Shown here: one piece after another, positions 15,924 through 25,230 of the stretch
How the letters are laid out: each line of letters opens with the position of its first letter
Position numbering within the stretch: the stretch's first letter is position 1
NCBI RefSeq assembly: GCF_016907435.1
Contig: NZ_JAFBBZ010000001.1
Location: 558,001-622,000, forward strand
Length of the DNA: 64,000 nt
Source: Nocardioides salarius
Lineage (GTDB): Bacteria; Actinomycetota; Actinomycetes; Propionibacteriales; Nocardioidaceae
Direction of reading: 5' to 3'
The notes under the pieces: model-generated
The model's database searches: none
What the model was told of the DNA's origin: nothing
What the model saw: only the letters and a program-made list of their open reading frames with translations
Position numbers and translations under genes: made by a program

Positions 15924-16919
15924 ATGCGCCGACACGGGAGAGCGTGCGCCGCAGCCGGCACCGGACGGTGGCACGACACGCACACGGTGGTCGCGGTCAG
16001 TGGGGTGGCTGCGGCCGTGGCGGTGTCGGTGGGCCTGCTGCCCGAGGCACTGGGCCGTGACCCGCGCCTCGTCGACCCCCTCGTGCTGGGGAGCACCCTG
16101 CTGCTGGTGCTGGCCGTCGGGCTGGTCGTGCACCGAGCGGCCGCCCGGGTGGTGCGGCTGGTCGAGGAGCAGCGAGCAGCACTCGAGGCCGCGCTCCTCG
16201 AGGCCGCGCTCGTCGGAGCGCGCCGCGAGGCGCGGGCCGAGGAGGTCGAGCACGACACCCGCAGCGCGCTGGGGGCGCTGCGGTCGGCGCTCTCGACCCT
16301 CGACCGCTACGCCGACGAGCTCGACCGCGACCTGGCCCACCGGCTGCAGTCGGCGGCGCTGCGCGAGGTCGACCACCTCGAGCGGCTGCTGCGCCAGCAG
16401 GGCTGCGACCTGGTCGCCTTCGACGTGCGCGAGGTGGTCCGCGACGTCGCCCTGACCCGCCAGGTCGCCGGCCTGCGGGTGCGCACCGACGAGGTCGCCG
16501 GACGGGCGCTCGGCTCGCCGGACGACCTGTCGACGGTGCTGGGCAACCTGCTGGTCAACGCCATGCGGCACGCGCCGGGCGCCGAGGTGCGCGTGTCCAC
16601 CACCGAGGTCGGCGACGTCCTCGAGCTGCGGGTCCACGACGACGGCCCCGGCATCAGCGCCGCGCTGGCCCCGTCGGTCTTCGAGCGGGGCGTGCACGGC
16701 GGGCACGTGCTCAGCACCGGGCTCGGCCTGCACATCTCGCGCGAGCTGGCGCGGGGCATGGGCGGCGCGCTGCACCTGGAGCCGACGCCCGTGGGGTGCT
16801 GCTTCGTGGTCACCCTGGTGCGAGCAGGAGCGCAGCCCGCCACACGGTCCACCGCGGCCGGCTCCGCGGACCAGGCTCCGGACCGCACCGAGGACGACCG
16901 TCCGCTGCACGCCGTGTGA
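15924..16919 (+). CDS. Orphan membrane sensor histidine kinase
   Basis: 331 residues: two N-terminal membrane helices (HTVVAVSGVAAAVAVSVGLL and LVLGSTLLLVLAVGLVV), a helical linker and a kinase core. The likely phospho-acceptor is H110 in EVEHDTRSALGAL, with Asp instead of the usual Glu after it. The ATPase domain has LGNLLVNAMRHAPG (N box), DDGPGI (G1) and GLGLHISRELA (G2). No response regulator gene is adjacent, so the partner is elsewhere. GGGGG lies just before ATG 15924. The tail after VTLVRAG is low complexity. Confidence 0.82.
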   Translation: MRRHGRACAAAGTGRWHDTHTVVAVSGVAAAVAVSVGLLPEALGRDPRLVDPLVLGSTLLLVLAVGLVVHRAAARVVRLVEEQRAALEAALLEAALVGARREARAEEVEHDTRSALGALRSALSTLDRYADELDRDLAHRLQSAALREVDHLERLLRQQGCDLVAFDVREVVRDVALTRQVAGLRVRTDEVAGRALGSPDDLSTVLGNLLVNAMRHAPGAEVRVSTTEVGDVLELRVHDDGPGISAALAPSVFERGVHGGHVLSTGLGLHISRELARGMGGALHLEPTPVGCCFVVTLVRAGAQPATRSTAAGSADQAPDRTEDDRPLHAV

Positions 16920-16964
16920 GGCCGGCACGTCGACGCGGATTGGCGGCCCCCGAGCCGCGCTCCC

Positions 16965-16970
16965 TAGCGT
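16965..16970 (+). promoter_or_regulatory. Minus-10 box of the endonuclease IV operon (leaderless type)
   Basis: TAGCGT, six bases before GTG 16977. Confidence 0.6.
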
Positions 16971-16976
16971 GCTCGC

Positions 16977-17900
16977 GTGAGCACCCTCGACTCCGCCGCG
17001 CTCGTCCGGCGCAACCCCGTCGGCACCCACGTCCTGGTCGGCAAGGGCCTGGCGGCCGGTGCCCTGGCCGACGCCGAACGACTGGGCTGCGAGACCCTGC
17101 AGGTCTTCGTGGGCAACCCGCGCGGCTGGGCGCTGAGCCCGGGCCGCCCGGCCGACGACGAGGCCTTCCGCACCGCGACGACCGAGCGCGGCATCCGCAC
17201 CTTCATCCACTCCCCCTACCTGGTCAACCTCGGCTCGCCGACGCAGAGCACCTACGACAACAGCGTCGCCGTGGTGGCCCACAACCTGCGCCGCGCCGCC
17301 GAGATCGGCGCCGAGGGGGTCGTGGTGCACACCGGCTCGTACGTCGAGCCGCAGGGCGACCCGGCCGGCGCCGCCGAGCGCCACGCAGCCGCGCTGGGCC
17401 AGGTCCGCCAGGGGCTGCTGCCGCTGCTGGAGACCCTCGGCGACGACGCGCCCTGGCTGCTGCTCGAGCCCACCGCGGGCCAGGGCCGCTCCCTGTGCGC
17501 CGGCGTCGAGGACCTGGCGGCGTACCTCGACGCGCTCGACCACCACCCGCGCGCCGGGATCTGCCTCGACACCTGCCACGTCTTCGCGGCCGGTGCGCCG
17601 CTCGACGAGCCGGGCGGGGCCGCGGCCACCCTCGACCGCATCGTGGAGATCGGCGGGCCGGGTCGGCTGCGGCTGGTGCACGCCAACGACTCCAAGGACG
17701 TGCGCGGCGCCTTCAAGGACCGCCACGAGCGGATCGGCGAGGGCCACATCGGCACCGCCGCCTTCGGCGAGCTCTTCGCCCACGCGGCGACCGAGGGGGT
17801 GCCGTTCGTGCTCGAGACGCCCGGCTCCCGCGACGACGACAACGCCGACATCCCCCTGCTCAAGCGCCTGCGCGCCGAGGCCCACGGCGTGCCTCGGTGA
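16977..17900 (+). CDS. nfo: Deoxyribonuclease IV (AP endonuclease)
   Basis: Cleaves DNA at abasic sites in base excision repair. The 307-residue TIM barrel has the zinc-ligand segments of the EndoIV family: IHSPYLVNLGSP, VVVHTGSY, LLLEPTAGQG, ICLDTCHVFAAG, LRLVHANDSKD and RHERIGEGHIG. GTG 16977 is fixed by the leaderless minus-10 box. Its stop overlaps the next start (GTGA at 17897), so it is translationally coupled to an EamA transporter with no obvious functional link. Confidence 0.92.
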   Translation: MSTLDSAALVRRNPVGTHVLVGKGLAAGALADAERLGCETLQVFVGNPRGWALSPGRPADDEAFRTATTERGIRTFIHSPYLVNLGSPTQSTYDNSVAVVAHNLRRAAEIGAEGVVVHTGSYVEPQGDPAGAAERHAAALGQVRQGLLPLLETLGDDAPWLLLEPTAGQGRSLCAGVEDLAAYLDALDHHPRAGICLDTCHVFAAGAPLDEPGGAAATLDRIVEIGGPGRLRLVHANDSKDVRGAFKDRHERIGEGHIGTAAFGELFAHAATEGVPFVLETPGSRDDDNADIPLLKRLRAEAHGVPR

Positions 17901-18862
17901 CGACCGGGACGACGGGCGGGACGGCGGCGGTCGTCGGGCGCCGTACCTCGGTGCTCGCGACGCTGGCGCTGCTGGCGATGACCGCCAGCTGGGGCAGCAC
18001 CTTCTTCCTGATCAAGGACCTGCTCGAGCGGGTGCCCACCCTCGACTTCCTGGCAGTGCGCTTCGCCGTGGCGACCGTGGCGATGGTGGTGGTCGCCCCG
18101 CGCGCCCTGTCGCGGCTCAGCGCGGGGTCGCGACGCCACGCGGCGGTGCTCGGGCTCGTCTACGGGCTGGCCCAGATCCTCCAGACCGCCGGGCTCGCGC
18201 ACACCCCGGCCAGCGTCTCGGGCTTCATCACCGGCATGTACGTCGTCATCACGCCGCTGCTGGCCGCCGTGCTGCTGCGCACCCGCATCGGCCGCACCAC
18301 CTGGGCCGCGGTGGCCCTGGCCACCGCCGGCCTGGCGGTGCTGAGCCTCGAAGGGCTCTCGGTGGGCTACGGCGAGGCGATCACCTTCGTCTCGGCGATC
18401 CTCTACGCGCTGCACATCGTGGGCCTGGGTGCCTGGTCGGACGCCCGCCAGGCGCTGGGCATGGCGATCCTGCAGATCGCGGTGATCGCCCTGGTCTGCA
18501 CCCTGGCCACCGCCCCCGACGGCATGGTGCTGCCGAGCACCCGCGCCGACTGGGCCTCGGTGGTCTACATGGCGCTGGTCGCGGGGGCGCTGGCGATGCT
18601 GGCCCAGACCTGGGCGCAGGCGCACCTGCCGCCCACCCGCACCGCGCTGATCATGAGCATGGAGCCGGTCTTCGCGGCCACCTTCGCGGTGTGGCTGGGC
18701 GGCGAGGCGACCACCGCCCGGATGCTGGGCGGCGGCCTGATGGTGCTCACCGCGATGCTCGTCGTCGAGCTGCGCCCGCCGCGCAGCCAGCATCCGCCGG
18801 GCCCGCGCCCCAGCCCCGACGACGGCCCGATCGAGGGACAGGTCACCCACCTGGCGGTGTGA
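17897..18862 (+). CDS. EamA/DMT family transporter
   Basis: Ten-helix drug/metabolite transporter of 321 residues with the two internally repeated EamA halves. The first half begins LATLALLAMTASWGSTFFLIKDLL and the second ITFVSAILYALHIVGLG. ALIMSMEPVFAATFAVWLGGE is the characteristic end of the second repeat. The hydrophilic tail (about residues 295-321) is Pro-rich. It starts with GTG overlapping the nfo stop and is therefore in the same operon. The substrate cannot be inferred. Confidence 0.88.
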   Translation: MTTGTTGGTAAVVGRRTSVLATLALLAMTASWGSTFFLIKDLLERVPTLDFLAVRFAVATVAMVVVAPRALSRLSAGSRRHAAVLGLVYGLAQILQTAGLAHTPASVSGFITGMYVVITPLLAAVLLRTRIGRTTWAAVALATAGLAVLSLEGLSVGYGEAITFVSAILYALHIVGLGAWSDARQALGMAILQIAVIALVCTLATAPDGMVLPSTRADWASVVYMALVAGALAMLAQTWAQAHLPPTRTALIMSMEPVFAATFAVWLGGEATTARMLGGGLMVLTAMLVVELRPPRSQHPPGPRPSPDDGPIEGQVTHLAV

Positions 18863-18922
18863 GCGGCACGTGACGCCGGTCTCGCGGGCTGGAAGCCCCG
18901 CAGCGCCGTCCTCGCCCGCGCC

Positions 18923-18928
18923 TACCCT
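18923..18928 (+). promoter_or_regulatory. Minus-10 box of the type I DAHP synthase gene (leaderless type)
   Basis: TACCCT, six bases before ATG 18935. Confidence 0.55.
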
Positions 18929-18934
18929 CCTCCC

Positions 18935-19984
18935 ATGGTCGTCGTCATGTCCCCCGACGCCACCGACGAGGACGTCGCGCGGGTCGTCGAGCGGGTCGAG
19001 GGCGTCGGCGGCGAGGCGTTCGTCAGCAAGGGCGTGCTGCGCACGATCATCGGGCTGGTCGGCGACATCGAGTCCTTCCACCACCTCAACCTGCGCACCC
19101 TGCGCGGGGTCGCCGACGTGCACCGCATCTCCGACCCCTACAAGCTGGTCAGCCGCCAGCACCACCCGCACCGCTCGACGGTGTGGGTCGGCCCGCCGGG
19201 GCACCAGGTGCCGATCGGCCCCGACACGTTCACCTTCCTGGCCGGGCCGTGCGCGGTCGAGACCGCGGCGCAGACGCTCGAGGCGGCGCAGATGGCCGCC
19301 TCCGCGGGCGCCACGATCCTGCGCGGCGGAGCGTTCAAGCCACGCACCTCGCCGTACGCCTTCCAGGGCCTGGGGGTGCGCGGCCTCGAGATCCTCGCCG
19401 ACGTCCGCCAGGCCACCGGGCTGCCCGTGGTCACCGAGGTCGTCGACGCCCGCGACGTGGCCGTGGTCGCCGAGCACGCCGACATGCTGCAGGTCGGCAC
19501 CCGCAACATGGCCAACTTCGGGCTGCTGCAGGCCGTCGGCGACGCCGGCAAGCCGGTGCTGCTCAAGCGCGGCATGACCGCGACCATCGAGGAGTGGCTG
19601 ATGGCCGCCGAGTACGTCGCCCAGCGCGGCAACCTCGACATCGTGCTGTGCGAACGGGGCATCCGCACCTTCGAGCCGGCCACCCGCAACACCCTCGACA
19701 TCTCGGCGGTGCCGGTCGTGCAGGCCACCAGCCACCTGCCGGTGATCACCGACCCCTCGCACGCCGCCGGACGCAAGGACCTCGTGGTGCCGCTGTCGCG
19801 GGCCTCCATCGCGGCCGGGGCCGACGGCGTGATCGTCGACGTGCACCCCGACCCCGAGACCGCGCTCTGCGACGGCCCGCAGGCGCTGCTGGGCACCGAC
19901 CTGCGTGAGCTCGCCTCGGCCGTGCGCCGGCTGCCCCCGGTGCTGGGCCGCGTCGACGCCGGCGAGCGGATCCGCACCGCCTGA
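18935..19984 (+). CDS. aroF: 3-Deoxy-7-phosphoheptulonate synthase, type I beta
   Basis: Condenses phosphoenolpyruvate and erythrose 4-phosphate in the first shikimate step. The 349 residues comprise an N-terminal ferredoxin-like regulatory domain (about 1-70) and a TIM barrel. The barrel has FLAGPCAVE, LRGGAFKPRTSPYAFQGLG, QVGTRNMANFGLL, LLKRGMTATIEEWLMAAEY, LCERGIRTFE and TDPSHAAGRKD, with the metal and phosphate ligands of the family. Another, unrelated type II enzyme is encoded 3 kb away at 22135. Two isozymes suggest differential feedback control; the regulatory domain is present here. Confidence 0.92.
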   Translation: MVVVMSPDATDEDVARVVERVEGVGGEAFVSKGVLRTIIGLVGDIESFHHLNLRTLRGVADVHRISDPYKLVSRQHHPHRSTVWVGPPGHQVPIGPDTFTFLAGPCAVETAAQTLEAAQMAASAGATILRGGAFKPRTSPYAFQGLGVRGLEILADVRQATGLPVVTEVVDARDVAVVAEHADMLQVGTRNMANFGLLQAVGDAGKPVLLKRGMTATIEEWLMAAEYVAQRGNLDIVLCERGIRTFEPATRNTLDISAVPVVQATSHLPVITDPSHAAGRKDLVVPLSRASIAAGADGVIVDVHPDPETALCDGPQALLGTDLRELASAVRRLPPVLGRVDAGERIRTA

Positions 19985-20000
19985 CCCACGCGCCGGGCCC

Positions 20001-20040
20001 GGTCGGGACCGGTCGGGGCCGGTCGGGGCCGGTCGGGGCC
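20001..20040. repeat. Four tandem 10-bp repeats upstream of a promoter
   Basis: GGTCGGGACC followed by three copies of GGTCGGGGCC. The period equals about one helical turn. The array ends 25 bases before the minus-10 box at 20066 and lies just after the aroF stop, so it could serve as terminator or activator site. Confidence 0.6.
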
Positions 20041-20065
20041 GACCGAGACGGCTGGGGTCGCTGGC

Positions 20066-20071
20066 TAGGCT
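20066..20071 (+). promoter_or_regulatory. Minus-10 box of the zinc-ribbon protein gene
   Basis: TAGGCT. Transcription from about 20078 would give a leader of roughly 37 bases with GGGGAGGG just before GTG 20115. Confidence 0.5.
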
Positions 20072-20114
20072 GGTCGCGCCGCACGGGAGGGGCCCGCGGC
20101 ACCTGGGGAGGGAC

Positions 20115-21032
20115 GTGACGGCGTACTGCACCGCCTGCGGAGCCGCCCTCGTCGACGTCGGGCGCTACTGCACGAGCTGTGGCCACCGCCGCGCCGACGC
20201 CCCCGAGGTGGAGGCTCCGCCGCCCGTCGGCCAGCAGCCCGGCCCGGCCCGCTACCCGCTCTACGTCGACCCCGGGCCGACGTCCCCACGGCCCGGCTCG
20301 TGGCACCAGCCGACGGAGACGGGCCTGCCCGCGGTGCCCGCTGCTCCTCCGCAGTCTCCCCCGCCGTCTCCCCCGCCCGAGCCGCGGGCTCGACGTCGGG
20401 GGCCGCTCCTGGTGCTCGTCCTGCTGCTCCTGGCCGCGCTCACCGTCGGCGGCGCCGCCTGGCTGGGCGGTCGCGACGACGGGGCCGGGCCGGGCGCACC
20501 CGGTGCCGGCGGCGACGCCGAGCCCCGCTCGCTGCTCGATCTGGCGCAGGCCTTCGCACCCGCCCAGGACGACGACAGCGTCGACATCGCCACCGGCGCG
20601 ACCACGACGTACGACGCGGCGAACCTGCTCGACGACGACCCCGCCACCGCGTGGCGGGTGGCCGGGGCGGCGGTCGGCACCGAGCTGGTGCTGCGCTTCG
20701 ACTCCCCCGTCACGCTGACCAGCGTCGGGCTGGTCAACGGCTACGCGAAGACGTCGGTCTCCGACGGCACCACCTACGACCTCTACACGGGCGGACGCCG
20801 GGTCACCGCCGTGACCTGGCTGCTCGGCGACGCTCCCCCGGTGCGCCAGGAGCTCGACCAGGCCCGCGAGCCGCAGGCGATCGACGTCGGTGCGGTCACC
20901 ACCGACACCGTGCGCCTGCGCATCGAGTCGGTCACCGAGCCCGGCTCGGGCCCGGCCGCGCGCGACACCACCGCCATCAGCGACGTGGTGCTCGACGGGC
21001 TCGTCGACCGGGCTCCGCCCGCGGGCGGGTAG
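20115..21032 (+). CDS. Zinc-ribbon membrane protein with NADase-type glycan-binding (discoidin-like) domain
   Basis: 305 residues. The N-terminus has a double-CxxC zinc ribbon (YCTACG and YCTSCG). A Pro-rich linker leads to a membrane helix at about 96-116 ([24 protein letters not shown]). The extracellular domain reads [19 protein letters not shown] and [14 protein letters not shown], characteristic of the discoidin-like NADase-type glycan-binding family. The topology puts the zinc ribbon inside and the binding domain outside. The role is unknown; sensing or wall attachment is possible. It ends seven bases from the convergent threonine aldolase gene. Confidence 0.8.
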   Translation: MTAYCTACGAALVDVGRYCTSCGHRRADAPEVEAPPPVGQQPGPARYPLYVDPGPTSPRPGSWHQPTETGLPAVPAAPPQSPPPSPPPEPRARRRGPLLVLVLLLLAALTVGGAAWLGGRDDGAGPGAPGAGGDAEPRSLLDLAQAFAPAQDDDSVDIATGATTTYDAANLLDDDPATAWRVAGAAVGTELVLRFDSPVTLTSVGLVNGYAKTSVSDGTTYDLYTGGRRVTAVTWLLGDAPPVRQELDQAREPQAIDVGAVTTDTVRLRIESVTEPGSGPAARDTTAISDVVLDGLVDRAPPAGG

Positions 21033-21039
21033 GCGGCCC

Positions 21040-22032
21040 TCAGAGGCCGGCGAGCACCGCTGCCGCCTTCTCGGCGGCGGCGCGGTCCACCCCGAGGTGG
21101 GTCACCAGGCGCACGGTGCGCGGTCCCACCGCCGAGACGCGTACGCCGGCCTCGGTGGCGCGGGCCACGAAGCCGGAGGCGTCGTCGTGCGGCACCACCA
21201 CGATGTTGGTGTCCACGCCGGCCGGGTCGACGCCGCAGGCCTCGGCCAGGAGGGCGGCGTGCTCGTGGTCGTCGGCGAGCCGGTCCATGTGGTGGTCGAG
21301 CGCGTGCCGGCCGGCCGCGGCCAGGATGCCCACCTGCCGCATCCCGCCACCCATCCGCTTGCGGCGCACCCGCGCCTCGGCGATCGCGTCGGCGGAGCCG
21401 ACCATCAGCGAGCCCACCGGCGCACCGAGGCCCTTGGAGAGGCAGACCGCCATCGTGTCGGCGACCGCGCCGTACTCCGCCAGGGGCGTGCCGGTCGCCA
21501 CGTGCGCGTTCCACAGCCGGGCGCCGTCGACGTGCACCGCGATCCCGGCGCCGTCGGCGAGCTCGCGCAGGTCGCGCAGGTCGCTCATCGGCAGCACGGT
21601 GCCGCCGGCGAAGTTGTGGGTGTTCTCGACCGAGACCGCCGCGGTGCGCACGAAGAACGGGCCCATGTCGGGGGCCAGCATGTGCTCGACGACGTCGAGG
21701 TCGAGCTGGCCGCGGGGGTGCAGCCAGGTGCGCATCGTCACGCCGCTGATCGCGCCGTGCGCGCCGAGCTCGGCCCGCGCGATGTGGGCCGAGGCCTCGC
21801 AGAGCACCTCCTGGCCCGGCTCGACCAGGGCCCGCACCGCCAGCACGTTGGCCATCGACCCGGTGGGGGTGAACAGCGCCGCCTCGTGGCCCAGCAGGCC
21901 CGCGACGTGCTCCTCGAGGTCGAGCACGGTCGGGTCCTCGCCGTACACGTCGTCGCCGACCTCGGCGCGCGCCATGGCGGCACGCATCGACTCGGTGGGC
22001 TTGGTCAGGGTGTCGGAGCGCAGGTCGATCAC
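21040..22032 (-). CDS. ltaE: Low-specificity L-threonine aldolase
   Basis: PLP enzyme cleaving threonine or allo-threonine to glycine and acetaldehyde, about 330 residues. [20 protein letters not shown] is the classic N-terminus; [22 protein letters not shown] (PLP-pyridine Asp) and [12 protein letters not shown] (Schiff-base Lys) follow. GTG 22032 starts exactly at VIDLRSDT; the longer reading would translate the palindromes upstream. It is downstream of aroG on the same strand with two strong palindromes between them, so independent transcription is likely. Confidence 0.92.
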   Translation of the reverse strand: MIDLRSDTLTKPTESMRAAMARAEVGDDVYGEDPTVLDLEEHVAGLLGHEAALFTPTGSMANVLAVRALVEPGQEVLCEASAHIARAELGAHGAISGVTMRTWLHPRGQLDLDVVEHMLAPDMGPFFVRTAAVSVENTHNFAGGTVLPMSDLRDLRELADGAGIAVHVDGARLWNAHVATGTPLAEYGAVADTMAVCLSKGLGAPVGSLMVGSADAIAEARVRRKRMGGGMRQVGILAAAGRHALDHHMDRLADDHEHAALLAEACGVDPAGVDTNIVVVPHDDASGFVARATEAGVRVSAVGPRTVRLVTHLGVDRAAAEKAAAVLAGL

Positions 22033-22052
22033 CCCGGCATCCTCACACCCGC

Positions 22053-22080
22053 GACCCGGCCGGTTCGAACCGGCCGGGTC
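22053..22080. repeat. 28-bp perfect palindrome upstream of threonine aldolase
   Basis: GACCCGGCCGGTTC (22053-22066) followed by its exact reverse complement. It begins with the same GACCCGGCC core as the 22-bp arrays at 31669 and 61097, and lies 20 bases before the ltaE start. Confidence 0.85.
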
Positions 22081-22097
22081 GGGGCCCACGCCGAGCC

Positions 22098-22122
22098 GGC
22101 GCCAGTTCCGGGAACTGGCGCC
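22098..22122. terminator. Inverted repeat after aroG, probable terminator
   Basis: GGCGCCAGTTCC (22098-22109) and GGAACTGGCGCC (22111-22122) are perfect reverse complements around one base. It lies 13 bases after the aroG stop. The right arm and flank resemble the unit at 987-1007, linking it to the same repeat family. Confidence 0.6.
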
Positions 22123-22134
22123 GGGTCGCCGTAC

Positions 22135-23484
22135 TCAGGCCTTGCGCAGCATCTCCGCCACGAGGAACGCGGTCTCGAGCGACTGCACCCGGTTGAGGCG
22201 CGGGTCGCAGACCGACTCGTAGCGGTTGCCGAGGTCGACCTCGGCCAGCTCCTCGCCACCGCCGACGCACTCGGTCACGTCGTCGCCGGTGAGCTCGATG
22301 TGGATGCCGCCGGGCCAGGTGCCCAGCGCACGGTGCACGTCGAAGAAGCCCTGCAGCTCGTCGATGACGTCCTCGAACTTGCGGGTCTTGTAGCCCGAGG
22401 AGGCCTCGAAGGTGTTGCCGTGCATCGGGTCGCACACCCACGCGACCTGCACCCCGGCCGCGGTCACCTTCTCGACGAGGTCGGGCAGGCCGTCACGGAT
22501 CTTGCCGGCACCGAAGCGGGTGATGAAGGTCAGCCGGCCCGGGGTGTTGTCGGGGTTGAGCCTGGCCGCCAGCGCGATCGCGTCGTCGGCCGTGGTGGTC
22601 GGGCCGAGCTTGACGCCGATGGGGTTGCGGATCTTGCTCAGCAGCTCGACGTGGGCGCCGTCGAGCTGGCGGGTGCGCTCGCCGATCCACACGAAGTGGC
22701 CCGAGACGTCGTACGGCGCCTCGGTGCGCGAGTCGATGCGGGTCATCGCGTGCTCGTACTCCAGCACCAGCGCCTCGTGGCTGGAGTGGAAGTCGACGCG
22801 GTGGAACTCGTCGGGGTCGGCGCCGATGGCCTTCATGAAGGTCAGCGCGCGCTCGATGTCGGCGGCCATCGACTCGTAGCGCTGCCCGATCGGGCTGGAG
22901 CGCACGAAGTCGGTGTTCCAGGTGTGCACCTGGCGCAGGTCGGCGTAGCCGCCGGTCACGAAGGCGCGCACCAGGTTGAGCGTGGCGGCCGAGGCGTTGT
23001 AGACGTCGACGAGGCGCTGCGGGTCGGGGACCCGCGACTCGGGGGTGAACTCGAAGCCGTTGACCGCGTCGCCGCGGTAGGCGGGCAGCGTGACGCTCTG
23101 CCCGTCGACGGTGCGGGTCTCGTTGTCGGAGGAGCGCGGCTTGGCGTACTGGCCGGCGAGGCGGCCCACCTTGACCACCGGCACGGAGCCGGCGTAGGTC
23201 AGCACGACCGCCATCTGCAGCAGCACGCGCAGCTTGTTGCGCACGTTGTCGGCGGTGACGCCCGCGAAGGTCTCGGCGCAGTCGCCGCCCTGCAGCAGGA
23301 ACGCCTCGCCGCGGGTGACCGCGGCGATCTTGTCGGTCAGGTCGTCGCACTCACCGGCGAAGACCAGCGGCGGCATCGTGCGCAGCCGGGACACGGCGGC
23401 GTCGACCGCCGCGCGGTCGGGGTACGACGGCTGCTGGGCCGCTCCGCGGGCGTGCAGGCTCTCGAGGTCGGGGATGGCGCTCAC
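22135..23484 (-). CDS. aroG: 3-Deoxy-7-phosphoheptulonate synthase, type II
   Basis: Plant-like type II DAHP synthase of 449 residues, with the length and features of M. tuberculosis AroG (Rv2178c). [76 protein letters not shown] and [10 protein letters not shown] carry the metal and substrate residues. GTG 23484 has a TAGGCT minus-10 box six bases upstream. In M. tuberculosis this enzyme associates with chorismate mutase; none is in the window. It is the second DAHP synthase here. Confidence 0.95.
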   Translation of the reverse strand: MSAIPDLESLHARGAAQQPSYPDRAAVDAAVSRLRTMPPLVFAGECDDLTDKIAAVTRGEAFLLQGGDCAETFAGVTADNVRNKLRVLLQMAVVLTYAGSVPVVKVGRLAGQYAKPRSSDNETRTVDGQSVTLPAYRGDAVNGFEFTPESRVPDPQRLVDVYNASAATLNLVRAFVTGGYADLRQVHTWNTDFVRSSPIGQRYESMAADIERALTFMKAIGADPDEFHRVDFHSSHEALVLEYEHAMTRIDSRTEAPYDVSGHFVWIGERTRQLDGAHVELLSKIRNPIGVKLGPTTTADDAIALAARLNPDNTPGRLTFITRFGAGKIRDGLPDLVEKVTAAGVQVAWVCDPMHGNTFEASSGYKTRKFEDVIDELQGFFDVHRALGTWPGGIHIELTGDDVTECVGGGEELAEVDLGNRYESVCDPRLNRVQSLETAFLVAEMLRKA

Positions 23485-23490
23485 CGCACC

Positions 23491-23496
23491 AGCCTA
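23491..23496 (-). promoter_or_regulatory. Minus-10 box of aroG (leaderless type)
   Basis: TAGGCT on the minus strand, six bases before GTG 23484. Confidence 0.6.
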
Positions 23497-23579
23497 CGTC
23501 CGGCGCCGCCGGCCCTCCGATTCGTCGTCCGCGCGTGGGACGGGGTGTGTCCCGACCCACGCCGCGCACGCCGATCGAG

Positions 23580-25037
23580 CTACTGCTCCTCGAGGCTGTC
23601 GATGTCGCGGAACCCGGTGCGCTGGGCCCGCACACCGCGGTTGGTGGCCCAGGTCAGCACCCACAGCGCCACCCCGATCAGCAGCAGCACGCCGGCGATG
23701 GAGTACTGGATGTGGTCGTCCTCGTTGCGCGCCCAGGGACCCACGAGGAACGCCGCGGTGGCGGCGCCGACGTACGGCACCCAGGTCGGGGCGCGGAAGA
23801 CCGGCTCGGTGCGGGTGTCGCGGCGCAGCACCAGGCAGGCGATGTTGACGACCGTGAAGACGGCGAGCAGGAGCAGCCCGGTGGTGCCGGCGAGCGCCAC
23901 GACGATGTCGCTGTCGGAGCGCAGCCGCACGTAGGTGATCAGGCCCAGCGCCATCGCGGTGGTGAAGAGGATCGCGGCCCACGGGGAGCGGCGCCCGGGC
24001 AGCACGGCCGACAGCGAGCGCGGCAGCACGTCCTGCTTGCCCATGCCGTAGATCAGCCGGCTGGCCATCAGCATGTTGATCAGCGCGGTGTTGGCGACCG
24101 CGAAGACCGTCAGGAACGGGAAGATGTCGTCGATCGGCAGGCCGGGGGCCCCGACCCGCACGACGTCGAGCAGGATGCCCGCCTCGGGGTTGACGGGGTC
24201 GGTGATGTCGCCGGGCGGGATCACCACCACCACGGTGATGGCCACCAGCACGTAGACGACCGCGCAGACGCCCAGGCCGGTCAGCATGATCCGCGGGAAG
24301 GTGCGACCCGGGTCCTGGACCTCCTCGACCATGTTGACGGAGTCCTCGAAGCCCACCATCGCGAAGAACGCCACGGTGGTGGCGATGGTGATCGCGGCGA
24401 AGACGTTCTTCTCCCCCGGCGACTCGAAGACCACCACCCGGCCGACGTCGCCGTCGGTGGCCATCGCCCAGAAGCCGATCGCGATGATGACGCCGAGGGC
24501 GAGCACCACGACCGAGGTCAGCACCACGTTGAAGCGCACGCTCTCGCCGACGCCGCGCAGGTTGACCAGCGCGAGCAGCACCATGAAGCCCAGCGCCACC
24601 AGCAGCGTCGCGGTGTCGCCGGTGGGCACGCCCCCGACGAGACCGTCGAGACCGACCAGCAGGTTGGAGGCCACCAGGCCCGAGGAGGTCGAGGCGCTGG
24701 TGATGCCGGAGCAGACCACGGCGAAGGCCACGATGAAGGTCAGGAAGTGCACGTTGAAGGCCTTGTGCACGAAGAGCGCGGCACCCGCGGCCTGCGGGTG
24801 CTTGGTGACGAGCTCGAGGTAGGACAGCGCGGTCAGTGCGGCCACCGCGAAGGCGACCAGGAACGGCACCCAGGCCACGCCCCCCACCTCGCCGGCCACG
24901 TCGCCGGTGATGGCGAAGACGCCGGCGCCGATGATGTCACCGACGATGAAGAAGAGCAGCAGCCGCGGCCCGATCGCCCGTTTGAGCTCTCCCTGGTCGC
25001 TGTCGTGCACCTGCTCGGCGGGGCTCTGCGTCGCCAT
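23580..25037 (-). CDS. APC family amino acid permease
   Basis: Polytopic transporter of 485 residues with about 12 helices. The unwound first helix of the LeuT fold is visible in FFIVGDIIGAGVFAITG, and GFEDSVNMVEEVQDPGRTFPR is the typical amphipathic loop of the superfamily. The C-terminal tail RGVRAQRTGFRDIDSLEEQ is cytosolic. ATG 25037 has GGAGGA six bases before it; the upstream in-frame extension is not membrane-like. The substrate is unknown. Confidence 0.9.
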   Translation of the reverse strand: MATQSPAEQVHDSDQGELKRAIGPRLLLFFIVGDIIGAGVFAITGDVAGEVGGVAWVPFLVAFAVAALTALSYLELVTKHPQAAGAALFVHKAFNVHFLTFIVAFAVVCSGITSASTSSGLVASNLLVGLDGLVGGVPTGDTATLLVALGFMVLLALVNLRGVGESVRFNVVLTSVVVLALGVIIAIGFWAMATDGDVGRVVVFESPGEKNVFAAITIATTVAFFAMVGFEDSVNMVEEVQDPGRTFPRIMLTGLGVCAVVYVLVAITVVVVIPPGDITDPVNPEAGILLDVVRVGAPGLPIDDIFPFLTVFAVANTALINMLMASRLIYGMGKQDVLPRSLSAVLPGRRSPWAAILFTTAMALGLITYVRLRSDSDIVVALAGTTGLLLLAVFTVVNIACLVLRRDTRTEPVFRAPTWVPYVGAATAAFLVGPWARNEDDHIQYSIAGVLLLIGVALWVLTWATNRGVRAQRTGFRDIDSLEEQ

Positions 25038-25182
25038 GGGTCCTCCGGTCCTCGATCGGCCCAGAGCCGGTGCGCGACCCCGCGGTCGGTGAGGACACTG
25101 CCCTGGTGAGGACACTGTGCCTCCGCCGTCGACGGCTCAAACCGGCGCGGGCTCCCCGGATGGGGCGTGGCACATCCGCCTA

Positions 25183-25219
25183 TGAGACACTTCTGTCTCA
25201 TCTGCGACACATCTGTCTT
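25183..25219. promoter_or_regulatory. TetR operator, tandem
   Basis: TGAGACA-CTTC-TGTCTCA (25183-25200) is a perfect 7-4-7 palindrome. A second, weaker copy, TGCGACA-CATC-TGTCTTT (25202-25219), starts 19 bases later. Both end within 12 bases of the regulator's ATG at 25231, so binding would block the promoter or early transcript. Autoregulation with the efflux gene is expected. Confidence 0.8.
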
Positions 25220-25230
25220 TGGGAGTGCTC

